Source: Sphingobium_A sp965228065
GTDB taxonomy: Bacteria; Pseudomonadota; Alphaproteobacteria; Sphingomonadales; Sphingomonadaceae
Reading direction: 5' to 3'
NCBI GenBank assembly: GCA_965228065.1
Contig: OZ245788.1
Location: forward strand, 4,154,001 to 4,218,000
Length of the DNA: 64,000 nucleotides
The translations under genes were made by a program, and so were the position numbers. The notes beneath the pieces were generated by a model that did no database searches, had not been told where the DNA came from, and saw nothing but the letters and a program-made list of their open reading frames with translations. Below, in pieces: positions 36,127-44,718 of this stretch. Position 1 is the first letter of the stretch. The number at the start of each line of letters is the position of its first letter.

Positions 36127-36735
36127 ATGAAATTGCTCCATGTCGATTCCAGCATCCTCGGCCCTGGCTCGGTCAGCCGCCATCTGTCCGCCGCCATCGT
36201 CTCGGCGCAGCAGGCGCTCCATCCCGATATCGAGATCATTCGCCGCGATCTCGCGACCGACACGATCGATCATCTGACCGGCCAGCATTTGGCGGCCGGA
36301 CAGGGCGTCGTGCCCGAAACAGCCGCGCTCCGCGACGACATTGCCGCAGGTGCCGCTGCGCTCGACGAATTCCTCTCGGCCGACATCGTCGTGATCGGCG
36401 CGCCGATGTACAATTTCGCGATCCCCAGCCAACTCAAGGCCTGGATCGACCGGCTCGCGGTCGCCGGGCGGACCTTCCGCTACAGCGAGGCGGGCGCCGA
36501 AGGGCTGGCTGGCGGCAAGACCGTGATCATCGCCTCGTCGCGGGGCGGCTATTATGGTGACGGAACGCCGATCGCCTTTCTCGACCATCAGGAGACCTAT
36601 CTCCGCGGCATCTTCGGTTTCTTCGGGATCACCGACATCCGCTTCATCCGGGCCGAAGGCATCGCGCTGGGCGACGCTCAGCGTGGGCAGGCGATCGAAG
36701 CCGCCGAAGCGGAGATCAGCAAGCTGGCGGCCTAA
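36127..36735 (+). CDS. azoR: FMN-dependent NADH-azoreductase AzoR
   Basis: 202 residues with the flavodoxin-like beginning MKLLHVDSSILGPGSVSRHL, the FMN-contacting PMYNFAIPSQLKAWIDR and SRGGYY loops. Reduces azo bonds and quinones using NADH. The ATG at 36127 starts the domain directly. Likely controlled by the divergent LysR protein. Confidence 0.93.
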   Translation: MKLLHVDSSILGPGSVSRHLSAAIVSAQQALHPDIEIIRRDLATDTIDHLTGQHLAAGQGVVPETAALRDDIAAGAAALDEFLSADIVVIGAPMYNFAIPSQLKAWIDRLAVAGRTFRYSEAGAEGLAGGKTVIIASSRGGYYGDGTPIAFLDHQETYLRGIFGFFGITDIRFIRAEGIALGDAQRGQAIEAAEAEISKLAA

Positions 36736-36794
36736 AGCGATTTGTAGTTCGATGGAATCACAGAACAACGCGAAAATCTCGACCAAACATGACT

Positions 36795-37712
36795 CTAGAG
36801 CATGCGGTCCGCTTCCAGCGGATCGCATGCTCCAGGCGGGACTGTTGCCGCCTTGGCCTTCAACTCGCTCAGGAATCCGTGCAGCACCTCGGTCGACAGG
36901 CCGTGGAGCATCAGCCGGAAACCTGCGCGCAGGGTCGAATGTGGCACCAGCGGATGGCGGTTGCTGATCATCGCCAGATGCTTCTCCTCGCCGGTCAGCC
37001 GTGCGGCATAGAGGCCGACCGTCTCGTCGAGCTGGAGCGAGTTGGATGCGCGCCAGAAATCGCGATCGGTCAGCAGCATCGCATAGGCGGGCGTATAGAG
37101 CTCGATCGCGGTCTGCAGATCGATCACGTTGAGCCGGCCGTTCGGCAGCGGGTCGATCGCGATATCGTCGGTGATCGCGGAGAAATCGATCCGCTCGACA
37201 CGGCCGAGTTCGGCGCCGCGGCGATCCATTTCCTGATTCAATTGAATCAGGAAGTTGAAGATGTTCAGATCGTGTTTGAGGAACAGATTGTCCTTCACAT
37301 CGTCGATCGTCCGCGGGGTCATTGGCTCCAGCGCTGGGTGGAATCCAGGCGTCGCATTGTCGGAGATGAAGCGCAGAATCTGCGCGCCCAGATGGAAATG
37401 GCGCAGGATCAGGCGGTTCGCGTCCGGCGTCAGGAAATGGCGCATGCCGAACGCGATGGAGCGGTGAAGCAGCCGCGGCGCATGCGGCCAGCGCGGGCTG
37501 ACCGTGTGGACGAGCTGCGCCAGCACGATCGCGATCCGGGCGAAGGGGCGGACGATCGGTAGCAGGAATTGCCGGCTGGGCGACGCCTGGTCGCGGATCA
37601 GCGCCGCCTTAGCCTGCGGGGCGAAGGGCAGCGATCGATCGAGCATCAGCGCCAGCCACGGATCGGGATCGCGCGGATCGTAGGATGCGGGATCAAGCCG
37701 GTCCTCAGACAT
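36795..37712 (-). CDS. Unknown protein of the KAS III/diiron-enzyme cassette
   Basis: 305 residues, soluble, mostly helical and His-rich (RHFHLGAQILRFI, KHDLNIFNFLIQLN, RLMLHGLSTEVLHGF). I do not recognise the family; conserved-looking Asp/His/Glu clusters could bind metal. Its start overlaps the diiron-enzyme gene by eight bases. The last ~11 residues and the stop codon are encoded by a palindromic element (36798-36832), so the natural C-terminus may once have been longer or different. Confidence 0.75.
   Translation of the reverse strand: MSEDRLDPASYDPRDPDPWLALMLDRSLPFAPQAKAALIRDQASPSRQFLLPIVRPFARIAIVLAQLVHTVSPRWPHAPRLLHRSIAFGMRHFLTPDANRLILRHFHLGAQILRFISDNATPGFHPALEPMTPRTIDDVKDNLFLKHDLNIFNFLIQLNQEMDRRGAELGRVERIDFSAITDDIAIDPLPNGRLNVIDLQTAIELYTPAYAMLLTDRDFWRASNSLQLDETVGLYAARLTGEEKHLAMISNRHPLVPHSTLRAGFRLMLHGLSTEVLHGFLSELKAKAATVPPGACDPLEADRML
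36798..36832. terminator. Long palindromic hairpin at the cassette end, inside the coding sequence
   Basis: GAGCATGCGGTCCGCT / AGCGGATCGCATGCTC, 16-bp arms with one mismatch and a TCC loop. It ends the unknown gene and faces azoR, so it probably terminates both convergent transcripts. Confidence 0.7.
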
Positions 37713-38400
37713 TGTCGAGCTCCTCGAGCTGAAGCCTGTAGAGTCGCGCGACCACCTTTGCATGGCGGACGATGTCGTCCGCCACCGCCTGGTCGCGCAC
37801 CGCCAGCGTCAGTGCATGATCGAACATGTCGAGATGGCCGCCATCATTCTCGCCATGATAGGACAGGAAGCTTGTCGCCTCGTCGCCGAGCCCGAGCTGG
37901 GTGCGGATCGCCGACGCCCAGGGCGTCGCCAGCCGCTCGCCCAGCCCCTCGATGACGAACATCGCGCCGAGCATGCCCAGTGGGTCGGGGCGGGATGCCG
38001 CCTGGTACATATAGGCGGACAGCGCTTCGGAGCCGATATTCTTGGGCGCGGCGCGGATATCCTCGATCCGCCCGCCGGCCGCGACGTAATTCTGTTCGAG
38101 CAGGCGATAGTCGCGATGCTCGGCAACCGCATGACGGACGAACAGCGAGCGCAATTCCTCATGATCGGGGCCAAGGGTGGACGCGGCAAGGCTGATCCAG
38201 CGGCTGCCCTCCACCACCTGCTGGCGCAGATTGAGCAGCAGGCTGCGATAATCCTCGATCCGCAGCCTTCCGCCTACCAAACGCGCGATCACGGGCACCT
38301 GAACCAGCGCGCTTTCGAAATCGATCCAGACCTGTGCCAGGCCACGATGCGTCGCCTGGACCAGCGCGGCGTTCGGCGCTGCTTGCGTGGTATCGCTCAT
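37705..38400 (-). CDS. Heme-oxygenase-like diiron enzyme (HDO/TenA-PqqC fold)
   Basis: 231 residues, all-helical. The C-terminal HGENDGGH (His182-x3-Asp186-x2-His189) is the HxxxDxxH ligand motif of heme-oxygenase-like diiron oxidases, and the earlier helices FESAL, HAVAEHRDYRLLE and MFVIEGLGERLA supply the expected Glu/His partners. Relatives such as UndA and SznF oxidise fatty acids or amines using O2. The ATGA overlap (38397-38400) with the upstream KAS III-like gene implies a shared pathway. Product unknown. Confidence 0.82.
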   Translation of the reverse strand: MSDTTQAAPNAALVQATHRGLAQVWIDFESALVQVPVIARLVGGRLRIEDYRSLLLNLRQQVVEGSRWISLAASTLGPDHEELRSLFVRHAVAEHRDYRLLEQNYVAAGGRIEDIRAAPKNIGSEALSAYMYQAASRPDPLGMLGAMFVIEGLGERLATPWASAIRTQLGLGDEATSFLSYHGENDGGHLDMFDHALTLAVRDQAVADDIVRHAKVVARLYRLQLEELDNV

Positions 38401-39536
38401 CGTCCGTCCTCCATCACCGTCATGCCTGCATAGGCCATGATGCATTGTCCGCTTTCCGGCACGGCGCAGACGATCTTCTGCCCCGCGCGCAACTGGTCCG
38501 ATCGCATCAGATCGTCGATCATCAGGAAGATTGCGGCCGCGCCGACATTGCCCTTGTCGTAGATATTGGCGAACCAGCGCTCTTCCGGGATCATGCAGCC
38601 CGCACGCGTTGCGAGCTTCACCATCTCCTCGCGCAGGCTGTGCGCGGAGAAGTGGCAGAGGAACCAGTCGGTCGCGAGCGGATCGATCCGCCCCTCATCG
38701 ACCAGCCGCATGAACTCGCCCATCCAGACCGGCAGCATGCGATGCAGCGCCTCGACATCCTGACGGAGCTGGAAGGCGCCGGCGCGCGCCGCGGCGTCGA
38801 TGCCGTCGTGCAGGCTCCAGGGCCGCAGCGCGCCGTCCGCGTCGCGGACCGCGCCGCCAGTCATGCAGGGCTGGAACCGATCGGCGAAGGATCGCAGCGA
38901 GATCCAGTCGATGCGCAGCGACAGGCCACGGGGGGCGGGGCGATCCTCGATCAGCAGGCCGGCCGCACCGTCGCTGAGCGTCCAGCGCAGGAACTCGGCG
39001 TCGCCGGGCAAGGTGCCGTCCGGCTGCATCGTCGCCGTGCCCAGATAATGGCCCGGGCGGAAATAGCGGCTGGAGAATTCGGCGCCCACCGCGATCGCGG
39101 CGCGATGCTCGCCCGCCGCGACCTGGAGCGCCGCGGTCTTCAGCGCCATCATCGAACTGGCGCACACGCTCTGCAGGCTCGCGACCTCCATCGGCGGCAG
39201 GCCGGATTCGGCGTGCACGCCGGAGGCGAGGCCGGGGACGAGCATGTCGTTTTGCGTGGTCGCGGTCGCGAGAAAGCCGATGCGGCTCTTATCGAGCCCG
39301 GACTGGTCGATCAGCGAGCGCACCGCGCTGCCCGCCAGCTTCGCGACGGTCCAGTCGGACGTGCCGTCGGGGCGGATCGCATAATGGCGATGGCGGATGC
39401 CGTTCTGGCGCAGGGTCAGCCGCCCGAACCGTTCGGCCTCGGGCGAAAGCCGGCCGATATAATCAGCCATTTCACTGTTCGCGACCGGCGCGCCGGGAAG
39501 GCACTGTGCGGTCGCGGTCACATAGACGGGTTGCAT
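38397..39536 (-). CDS. Beta-ketoacyl-ACP synthase III-like condensing enzyme
   Basis: 379 residues with a thiolase fold and a complete Cys-His-Asn triad: Cys ~125 in SVCASSMMA, His ~295 in LCHFSAH and Asn ~330 in YDKGNVGAA. KAS III relatives condense an acyl-CoA with malonyl-ACP or transfer acyl groups in natural-product pathways. The sequence is not that of housekeeping FabH (longer, and isolated from fab genes). First gene of the cassette; ATG at 39536 with TTGGAG upstream. Confidence 0.85.
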   Translation of the reverse strand: MQPVYVTATAQCLPGAPVANSEMADYIGRLSPEAERFGRLTLRQNGIRHRHYAIRPDGTSDWTVAKLAGSAVRSLIDQSGLDKSRIGFLATATTQNDMLVPGLASGVHAESGLPPMEVASLQSVCASSMMALKTAALQVAAGEHRAAIAVGAEFSSRYFRPGHYLGTATMQPDGTLPGDAEFLRWTLSDGAAGLLIEDRPAPRGLSLRIDWISLRSFADRFQPCMTGGAVRDADGALRPWSLHDGIDAAARAGAFQLRQDVEALHRMLPVWMGEFMRLVDEGRIDPLATDWFLCHFSAHSLREEMVKLATRAGCMIPEERWFANIYDKGNVGAAAIFLMIDDLMRSDQLRAGQKIVCAVPESGQCIMAYAGMTVMEDGR

Positions 39537-39600
39537 ATCGACAACTCCAAAACGCCCGACGACTCGCAGGGCACGCAAGAGATGCCTTTTTATTTATCGA

Positions 39601-39647
39601 TGTTCAATTAAAATATTATACGGTGTTCAATTAACGCGGGTTGTTCA
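39601..39647. promoter_or_regulatory. AT-rich promoter with direct repeats TGTTCAATTAA
   Basis: Identical 11-mers at 39601-39611 and 39624-39634 and a partial third copy (TGTTCA) at 39642. On the coding strand they read TTAATTGAACA and flank TATAAT. The sequence is strikingly AT-rich for this genome and lies 65-98 bases before the KAS III-like gene start: likely operator sites of a dedicated regulator. Confidence 0.6.
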
Positions 39648-40868
39648 TTCACCGCGCGCCAGCACCTCCTCGGTCGGCGTGAAAGCGGAACGTTTGCCGA
39701 TCACCATCGGTACGTCGGTCGCGAAATAGGCCACGCCGGTGCCGCGCTTGCGGTCGATCCACAGGCCGGAGCGCAGGGCATAGGCATCGCCGCCATGGCC
39801 GATGCGGACGCGTCCATCGCCGAACGGATCGTCGTGGCAACCGTTGGCCTTCGTGGCGAGGAAGGTGACGGCCAGTCCATAGCTGCAATAGAAGCCGCCA
39901 TAGGGCGTGCCCGTCGACGGATCGCTGCCGGTTTCGCCGTTCGGGTTTTTCAGGTCGCCGTTGAAGGTCCAGAGCGGAGTTTCGAGCTGGGCCACCGATC
40001 GCGGCGTCAGCAGCCTGACGCCATCGACCGCGCCATTGCCGAGCAGCAACCGGCCGATCTTCGCCAGGCCGCGCGCGGAGATGCGCAGGCCGCCTTGCGG
40101 CGAGAAGATCGCGCCATTGGCGCCGGCGCGCCAGTGGCCGAGGTCGCAACTGCCGTCGCTTGCCGGCGTGACGGGGCAGGGTGGGCGCTTGCCGCGATGA
40201 TCGTCGCGCACCGGTTTTCCGGCGCGGTAGAGCACGACGGCGCGGGCCGCCGCATCGTCGGAGCATCCCGCATAGTTGTAGCAGGCGTCGATCTTGAGCG
40301 GCGCCAGCACCAGCCGATCCATCAACCGATCGAAGCGTTCGCCGGTCGCGCGCTCCATGACCGCGGCGACGACGGGAAAGTTGAGATTGGTGTAGCGGAA
40401 GAAGGCGCCCGGCGCGTGTATCGCGTCCCATGCTTTCGGATCGGCCAGAACGGTGCGAAGCTCGGCGTCGAGCGGCAGCACATAATCGACGCCGTCGGTC
40501 AGCCCCGAACGATGCGACATCAGCAGGCGCAATGTGATCGGCTTGTCGGGAAAGGCCGGATTGCGCAACGTCCAGCCGAGTTGATCGGAAACGTCCGCGT
40601 CGAGGCTCAGTTTCTTCTGTTCGACCAGGCGCATCACGGCGATCGCAACGACCAGCTTGGAAATGGACGCGACACGCACCGGATCGTCGGCAGTGACGGC
40701 CCGGCCTGCCGCGATATCGGCGGGGCCATTGGCGGATGCGGATGTCTCGCCGTTGCGGTCGAACGTCACGCGAACAGTCGCGAGCGGCTGCGCCGGCGTT
40801 GGCGGATCTTGCGCCGGAGCAGCCTGGGCCGCGAGCAGCAGGAGCGGAAGGATCATCGGAAAATTCAT
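39645..40868 (-). CDS. Secreted serine hydrolase, beta-lactamase fold
   Basis: 407 residues with a short signal peptide (MILPLLLLAAQAAPAQ). Catalytic SISK (Ser ~68 in VASISKLV), YTN in RYTNLNFP and GHGGDAYALRSGLW for the third motif. It has several extra Cys (DACYNYAGCSDD, PPCPV, GSCD) that may form disulfides. Start 40868 lies at the base of a 22-bp hairpin; ATG at 40856 is a good alternative. Confidence 0.83.
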   Translation of the reverse strand: MNFPMILPLLLLAAQAAPAQDPPTPAQPLATVRVTFDRNGETSASANGPADIAAGRAVTADDPVRVASISKLVVAIAVMRLVEQKKLSLDADVSDQLGWTLRNPAFPDKPITLRLLMSHRSGLTDGVDYVLPLDAELRTVLADPKAWDAIHAPGAFFRYTNLNFPVVAAVMERATGERFDRLMDRLVLAPLKIDACYNYAGCSDDAAARAVVLYRAGKPVRDDHRGKRPPCPVTPASDGSCDLGHWRAGANGAIFSPQGGLRISARGLAKIGRLLLGNGAVDGVRLLTPRSVAQLETPLWTFNGDLKNPNGETGSDPSTGTPYGGFYCSYGLAVTFLATKANGCHDDPFGDGRVRIGHGGDAYALRSGLWIDRKRGTGVAYFATDVPMVIGKRSAFTPTEEVLARGE

Positions 40869-40924
40869 CGCCCGTCCGGCCCGGCCACGACGGAGACCGC
40901 CATGGTCGGGCCGGCCGGGCGATG
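40866..40924. repeat. 22-bp GC-rich stem-loop over the serine hydrolase start
   Basis: Arms 40866-40887 and 40903-40924 pair at 20 of 22 positions (CATCGCCCG...CGGGCGATG) with a 15-base loop. The annotated start codon is the last triplet of the stem. It could block translation, end upstream transcription or be an extragenic repeat. Confidence 0.65.
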
Positions 40925-41232
40925 CCCCCTTAACGAAACCGGATTTGCGTGAATATGATGGCGGTGACGAAAGACTATTGAAATCCCCTCATAATCTCGA
41001 TCTTCGTCGAAGCGTGTGGCCACATTTAAGGACAAGATTGCTGACAACCTGCCATAGTTTTTGATTTGGGATTCATAACCATCGGGCATGGATCTGGGCG
41101 AAAATCGGGAAAGCGGGGCGCCGCGCCGCAGCGACGACATTGACTGTTGGGGCATGACGGTCAAGCGTGCGGCACGACGCTGCAAGGGGATTGTGATGAC
41201 GCCAGTTTCGATCGTTCTGGGGAGCGCGCCGC
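40925..41232. other. Divergent promoter region before the AmpG-like gene
   Basis: 308 bp. AT-richer around 40960-41085 (GAATATGATGG, TTTTTGATTTGGG). No ORF with convincing features; promoters for the flanking divergent genes are expected. Confidence 0.4.
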
Positions 41233-42762
41233 TTGGCTGATGCGATTGGTGCGGCGGGGGCGATCCCTTCGTCATCGGCCGCGGTTGTGAAGCCGGGACT
41301 GAGCCGGATGGCGCTTTATGTGCTGCTCGGCTTTTCGGCCGGCCTGCCATTCTTCATGTTCTCGACGATCCTGGGGCTTCGGTTGCAGGCACACGAGGTG
41401 GGGCTGGTCGTCATCGGCTTCTTCGCCTGGGTGCAGTTGCTCCCCACCTTCAAATTCGCCTGGGCGCCATTGCTCGATCGCTACGATGTGCCCGGCTTCG
41501 CGCGCTTCTGGGGAAAACGCCGCGGCTGGATCATGCTGTCGCAACTCGGCATCTTCACCTCGATGATCGCAATGGCGTTGACCGCGTCGGACGATAGCCT
41601 GCCGGTCACCGCGCTGTTCGCGGTGCTGCTCGCCTTCTGGACGACGACGCTGGAGGTCGCGGCGGATGCGTGGCGCATCGAGCTTGCCCCGACCCGCGAG
41701 GAACAGGGGCCGATCACTGCCGCGAACCTGTGGGGATATCGCACCGCGATGGTTGCGGCGGGCAGCGGCGCACTCCTTATCGCCGATCGTTCGGGCTGGG
41801 CGGCATCCTATCTCGCCATCGCCGCGGCGGCCTTTATTCCGCTGCCCATTCTGGTGTCGATGCGCCCCGATCCGGGGCATCGCGGCAGCCGTTGGACCGC
41901 GCTGGCGACCGGACTGCTCGTCAGCGTCGTGATCCTGTGCGCTGCGATGGCGGTGACTGCGGCGGTCGGCTGGGTGCTGCTCGGCATTGCCGAGCAGATC
42001 GGGATCAGCGCGAAGACCAATGTCACCCCCTATGTGCTGATGATCTGCATGGTGCCGTTCCTGATCATGGCCGCGGCAGTGCCGAAGATCCGGAAACTGG
42101 CGCCGACCTCACGGATCCGCCAGTCGGTGGCGATCGGGCCCTATGTGGATTTCTTCTGGCGCTACGGCTTCGGTGCGCTGATCCTGATGGGTTTTGTCTC
42201 GGTCTATCGGATGGGCGACGTGCTCGCGCTCAACCTGTCCAAGCCGATGATCAAGGGGCTCGGCTATTCGCTCACCCAGATCGGCCGTGCCGACAGCTTC
42301 GTCGCTCTCATTGCCAGCATGGTCGGGGTTGGGCTGGGTGGCTGGATGGTGATGCGTTGGCGGCAGGGCCTGACCCTCGCGATCGGCGCGGTGTTCGCGG
42401 CGCTCGGCAATTTCGGCTTTGTCTGGCTTGCGCATCAGCCGCCCAGCGAAGCGATGCTGTACGTCGCCACGGCGGCCGACCAGTTCGGCAATGGCCTGGC
42501 CGGCGCGGTGTTCGTCGTCTATCTGTCGCTGCTGGTGAACCCGCGTTATCCCGGCGCGCAATATGCCTTTCTGTCGGGCTTTGCCTTCCTGCTGCCACGG
42601 CTGCTGTCGGGCGCGGGCGGTGCGATCGTCGAGGATCTCAATCGCGCCGGTTATAACGGTTTCGACTGGTTCTTCATCATCTCGGGCGTGGTCAGCCTGG
42701 CTGCCATTCCCTTCCTGCCCATGCTTGCGCGGATCAAGCCGCGACCGGACGACATGCCATGA
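41233..42762 (+). CDS. ampG: AmpG-like muropeptide/MFS permease
   Basis: 509 residues with about 12-14 helices. LYVLLGFSAGLPFFMFSTILGLRLQ, PTFKFAWAPLLDRYDVP and FWTTTLEVAADAWRIEL are AmpG-family signatures. AmpG imports anhydro-muropeptides for peptidoglycan recycling. The TTG start at 41233 is preceded by GGGGAG; a later ATG at 41308 would drop a short N-terminal tail. It is followed by a serine hydrolase in an ATGA overlap. Confidence 0.82.
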   Translation: MADAIGAAGAIPSSSAAVVKPGLSRMALYVLLGFSAGLPFFMFSTILGLRLQAHEVGLVVIGFFAWVQLLPTFKFAWAPLLDRYDVPGFARFWGKRRGWIMLSQLGIFTSMIAMALTASDDSLPVTALFAVLLAFWTTTLEVAADAWRIELAPTREEQGPITAANLWGYRTAMVAAGSGALLIADRSGWAASYLAIAAAAFIPLPILVSMRPDPGHRGSRWTALATGLLVSVVILCAAMAVTAAVGWVLLGIAEQIGISAKTNVTPYVLMICMVPFLIMAAAVPKIRKLAPTSRIRQSVAIGPYVDFFWRYGFGALILMGFVSVYRMGDVLALNLSKPMIKGLGYSLTQIGRADSFVALIASMVGVGLGGWMVMRWRQGLTLAIGAVFAALGNFGFVWLAHQPPSEAMLYVATAADQFGNGLAGAVFVVYLSLLVNPRYPGAQYAFLSGFAFLLPRLLSGAGGAIVEDLNRAGYNGFDWFFIISGVVSLAAIPFLPMLARIKPRPDDMP

Positions 42763-43766
42763 TCGAGACTGTATTTGCCCCAGCCGCCGCCGCGATTGCC
42801 GACGGCCGCATACCCGGCGCCGCACTGGGCATCGTCGCCGCAGATGGCCGTCGCTGGACGACCCATGCGGGCATGGCCGCGCTGCAACCCGAACCCGAAG
42901 CGCTGAGCGAGGATCACTGGTTCGATCTTGCATCGGTGTCGAAGGTTGTCGCCACGACGACGATGATCCTGACATTAGCGGATCGCGGCCTCATCGATCT
43001 CGATCGCCCGCTGACCGACGCAATCCCCGATCTGCGCCAATATGATGTCGCCAACGCCGCCGAGCGCAAGCTGACCTTCCGGGACTGCCTGTCGCATCGC
43101 AGCTTCCTGCCCGCGGTTGAGCCGATCTACACCTATGGTGACGATCCGGCACGGCTGCGCGCATTCGTGCTCCAGCGCGAATGGCGGCATGGCCCGCCAG
43201 TTTATTCGGATATCAATTTCATCCTGCTCGGCATCGCGATCGAGCGGATTACTGGCAAACCTCTGACCGAATGGCAGCTTCCGCCCGGCCTGTCCTACGG
43301 GCCGCCGCCTGGCCCCGCGGTCGCGACAGAGCACTGCCAATGGCGCGGTCGCGTGCTGAAGGGCGAGGTGCATGACGAGAACGCCGCCGCATTGGGCGGT
43401 GCGCCCGGCCATGCCGGGCTGTTCGGCACGCTCTCCGGAGTGCTCGGCTTTGCGCAGGGGCTGCTCGACGGCAGCGGCGCCAGCCCGGCGATGCTTGCCG
43501 CCATTCGCACCCGCGTACAGGGCGACCGCACCTGCGGCTGGGAGCGTCGGTTCGCGGGCTGGTCGGGCGGCGACGCCTGTTCGGACGAGACGATCGGCCA
43601 TACCGGCTTCACCGGCACCGGCCTGTGGGTCGATTTCGACCGCGGCATCGCCTGGACGCTGCTGACCAATCGCGTCCACCCGACGCGGCATCGCGACAGC
43701 GGGATCTTTGTACTGCGGCCGGAAACGGGTGATGCGGTGATTGCAGCGTGGGATAGCGCCGGTTGA
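42759..43766 (+). CDS. Serine hydrolase coupled to the AmpG-like permease
   Basis: 335 residues without a signal peptide, so cytoplasmic. SVSK (Ser ~59 in LASVSKVV), YSD in VYSDINFI and HTGFTGTGLW replace the three beta-lactamase-fold motifs. The ATGA overlap with the permease suggests it acts on the imported compound, possibly a muropeptide or ester. Not an antibiotic resistance enzyme on present evidence. Confidence 0.83.
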   Translation: MIETVFAPAAAAIADGRIPGAALGIVAADGRRWTTHAGMAALQPEPEALSEDHWFDLASVSKVVATTTMILTLADRGLIDLDRPLTDAIPDLRQYDVANAAERKLTFRDCLSHRSFLPAVEPIYTYGDDPARLRAFVLQREWRHGPPVYSDINFILLGIAIERITGKPLTEWQLPPGLSYGPPPGPAVATEHCQWRGRVLKGEVHDENAAALGGAPGHAGLFGTLSGVLGFAQGLLDGSGASPAMLAAIRTRVQGDRTCGWERRFAGWSGGDACSDETIGHTGFTGTGLWVDFDRGIAWTLLTNRVHPTRHRDSGIFVLRPETGDAVIAAWDSAG

Positions 43767-43776
43767 CGAGCGATCG

Positions 43777-44148
43777 TCAGGCGTAAACACACAACCAGAA
43801 GAGTGCACCGCTGATCATACCGACCGCGCCGAGCACGGCCCAGACGATCACCGCCATTTCGGGCACACCGAGCATGAAGAGCGCGACGAAGCCCAACGTT
43901 GTGGCGATCGCCATAAAGCCCCCCACCCGTGATGCTCGAAGCATATTCGATAGTCTTCTCGCGTCGGGCACCGTCATCCGGACAATTCCCGTCAGGGCGA
44001 ACAGGGCATAGAACATCGTCATCGTCACGGCAGACGCCAGCCAGATCTCATGCGTCACGCCGAAAATCTTGATCACCAATGCGGGCAATGGTGCCGCGAC
44101 GAGAAGACCGAGCAGCAGGCGCCAGAGGGGAGGTCGCGAAATCGACAT
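43777..44148 (-). CDS. Small four-helix membrane protein, unknown
   Basis: 123 residues with four hydrophobic segments and no recognised motif. Start MSISRPPLWR at 44148. It is convergent with the AmpG-linked serine hydrolase and divergent from the small coiled-coil gene. Confidence 0.6.
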   Translation of the reverse strand: MSISRPPLWRLLLGLLVAAPLPALVIKIFGVTHEIWLASAVTMTMFYALFALTGIVRMTVPDARRLSNMLRASRVGGFMAIATTLGFVALFMLGVPEMAVIVWAVLGAVGMISGALFWLCVYA

Positions 44149-44247
44149 GCCAGGATCGTAGCCGGTCAGTGCTGCCCTGCAAGCCTGGCACATCCGCTTT
44201 CGGGACTGAAATGTTGACCGCCTGCATTGCGGGCTTAGAAGCCATTC

Positions 44248-44601
44248 ATGGCAAAAGCTGACCGTCTCGCCCGCCTCGATGAACGTCGTATCGAACTTGA
44301 GGAGGAGTATCGCACCGCGCTGATCGACGCATTGCGCGCCACGGCAGCGGGGCGCCGGGGATTGTTCGAACACAACAAGGACAAGGTGGCGCGCGCCGCA
44401 GCTGCGCCGGCTATCGCTGCGCTGGCCGAGATCGGCCAGGAGATCGACCAGATTCGCCGGCAATTCGATATGCCAGCATTCGAATTGCAGAAGGAATTCC
44501 TGGCCGCGCGTGGGCCGGTCAGCCCCAGCGCGGTGGGCGAACCGAAACAGGCTCAGGCATGGCTGGACCGGCTCGCGGCTCAGGATTCCGGTAAAGTCTG
44601 A
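44248..44601 (+). CDS. Small helical coiled-coil protein, unknown
   Basis: 117 residues, highly charged and helical (MAKADRLARLDERRIELEEEY), with no membrane segment or recognised family. The start is clear at 44248. An inverted repeat follows the gene. Confidence 0.6.
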   Translation: MAKADRLARLDERRIELEEEYRTALIDALRATAAGRRGLFEHNKDKVARAAAAPAIAALAEIGQEIDQIRRQFDMPAFELQKEFLAARGPVSPSAVGEPKQAQAWLDRLAAQDSGKV

Positions 44602-44620
44602 GGCGGGCCGCCGCTTTATC

Positions 44621-44694
44621 GTCATTGCGAGCGAAGCGAAGCAATCCAGTGTCTGACGTATCGCTCTGGATTGCTTCGCTTCGCTCGCAATGAC
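44621..44694. repeat. Perfect 29-bp inverted repeat, CATTGCGAGCGAAGC family
   Basis: Arms 44621-44649 and 44666-44694 are exact complements (GTCATTGCGAGCGAAGC... and its mirror) with a 16-base loop. A diverged copy lies at 11218-11299. It separates convergent genes and may be a terminator or a mobile palindromic repeat. Confidence 0.9.
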
Positions 44695-44718
44695 GGCGGT
44701 GAGGGTTTTACGGAGGGC

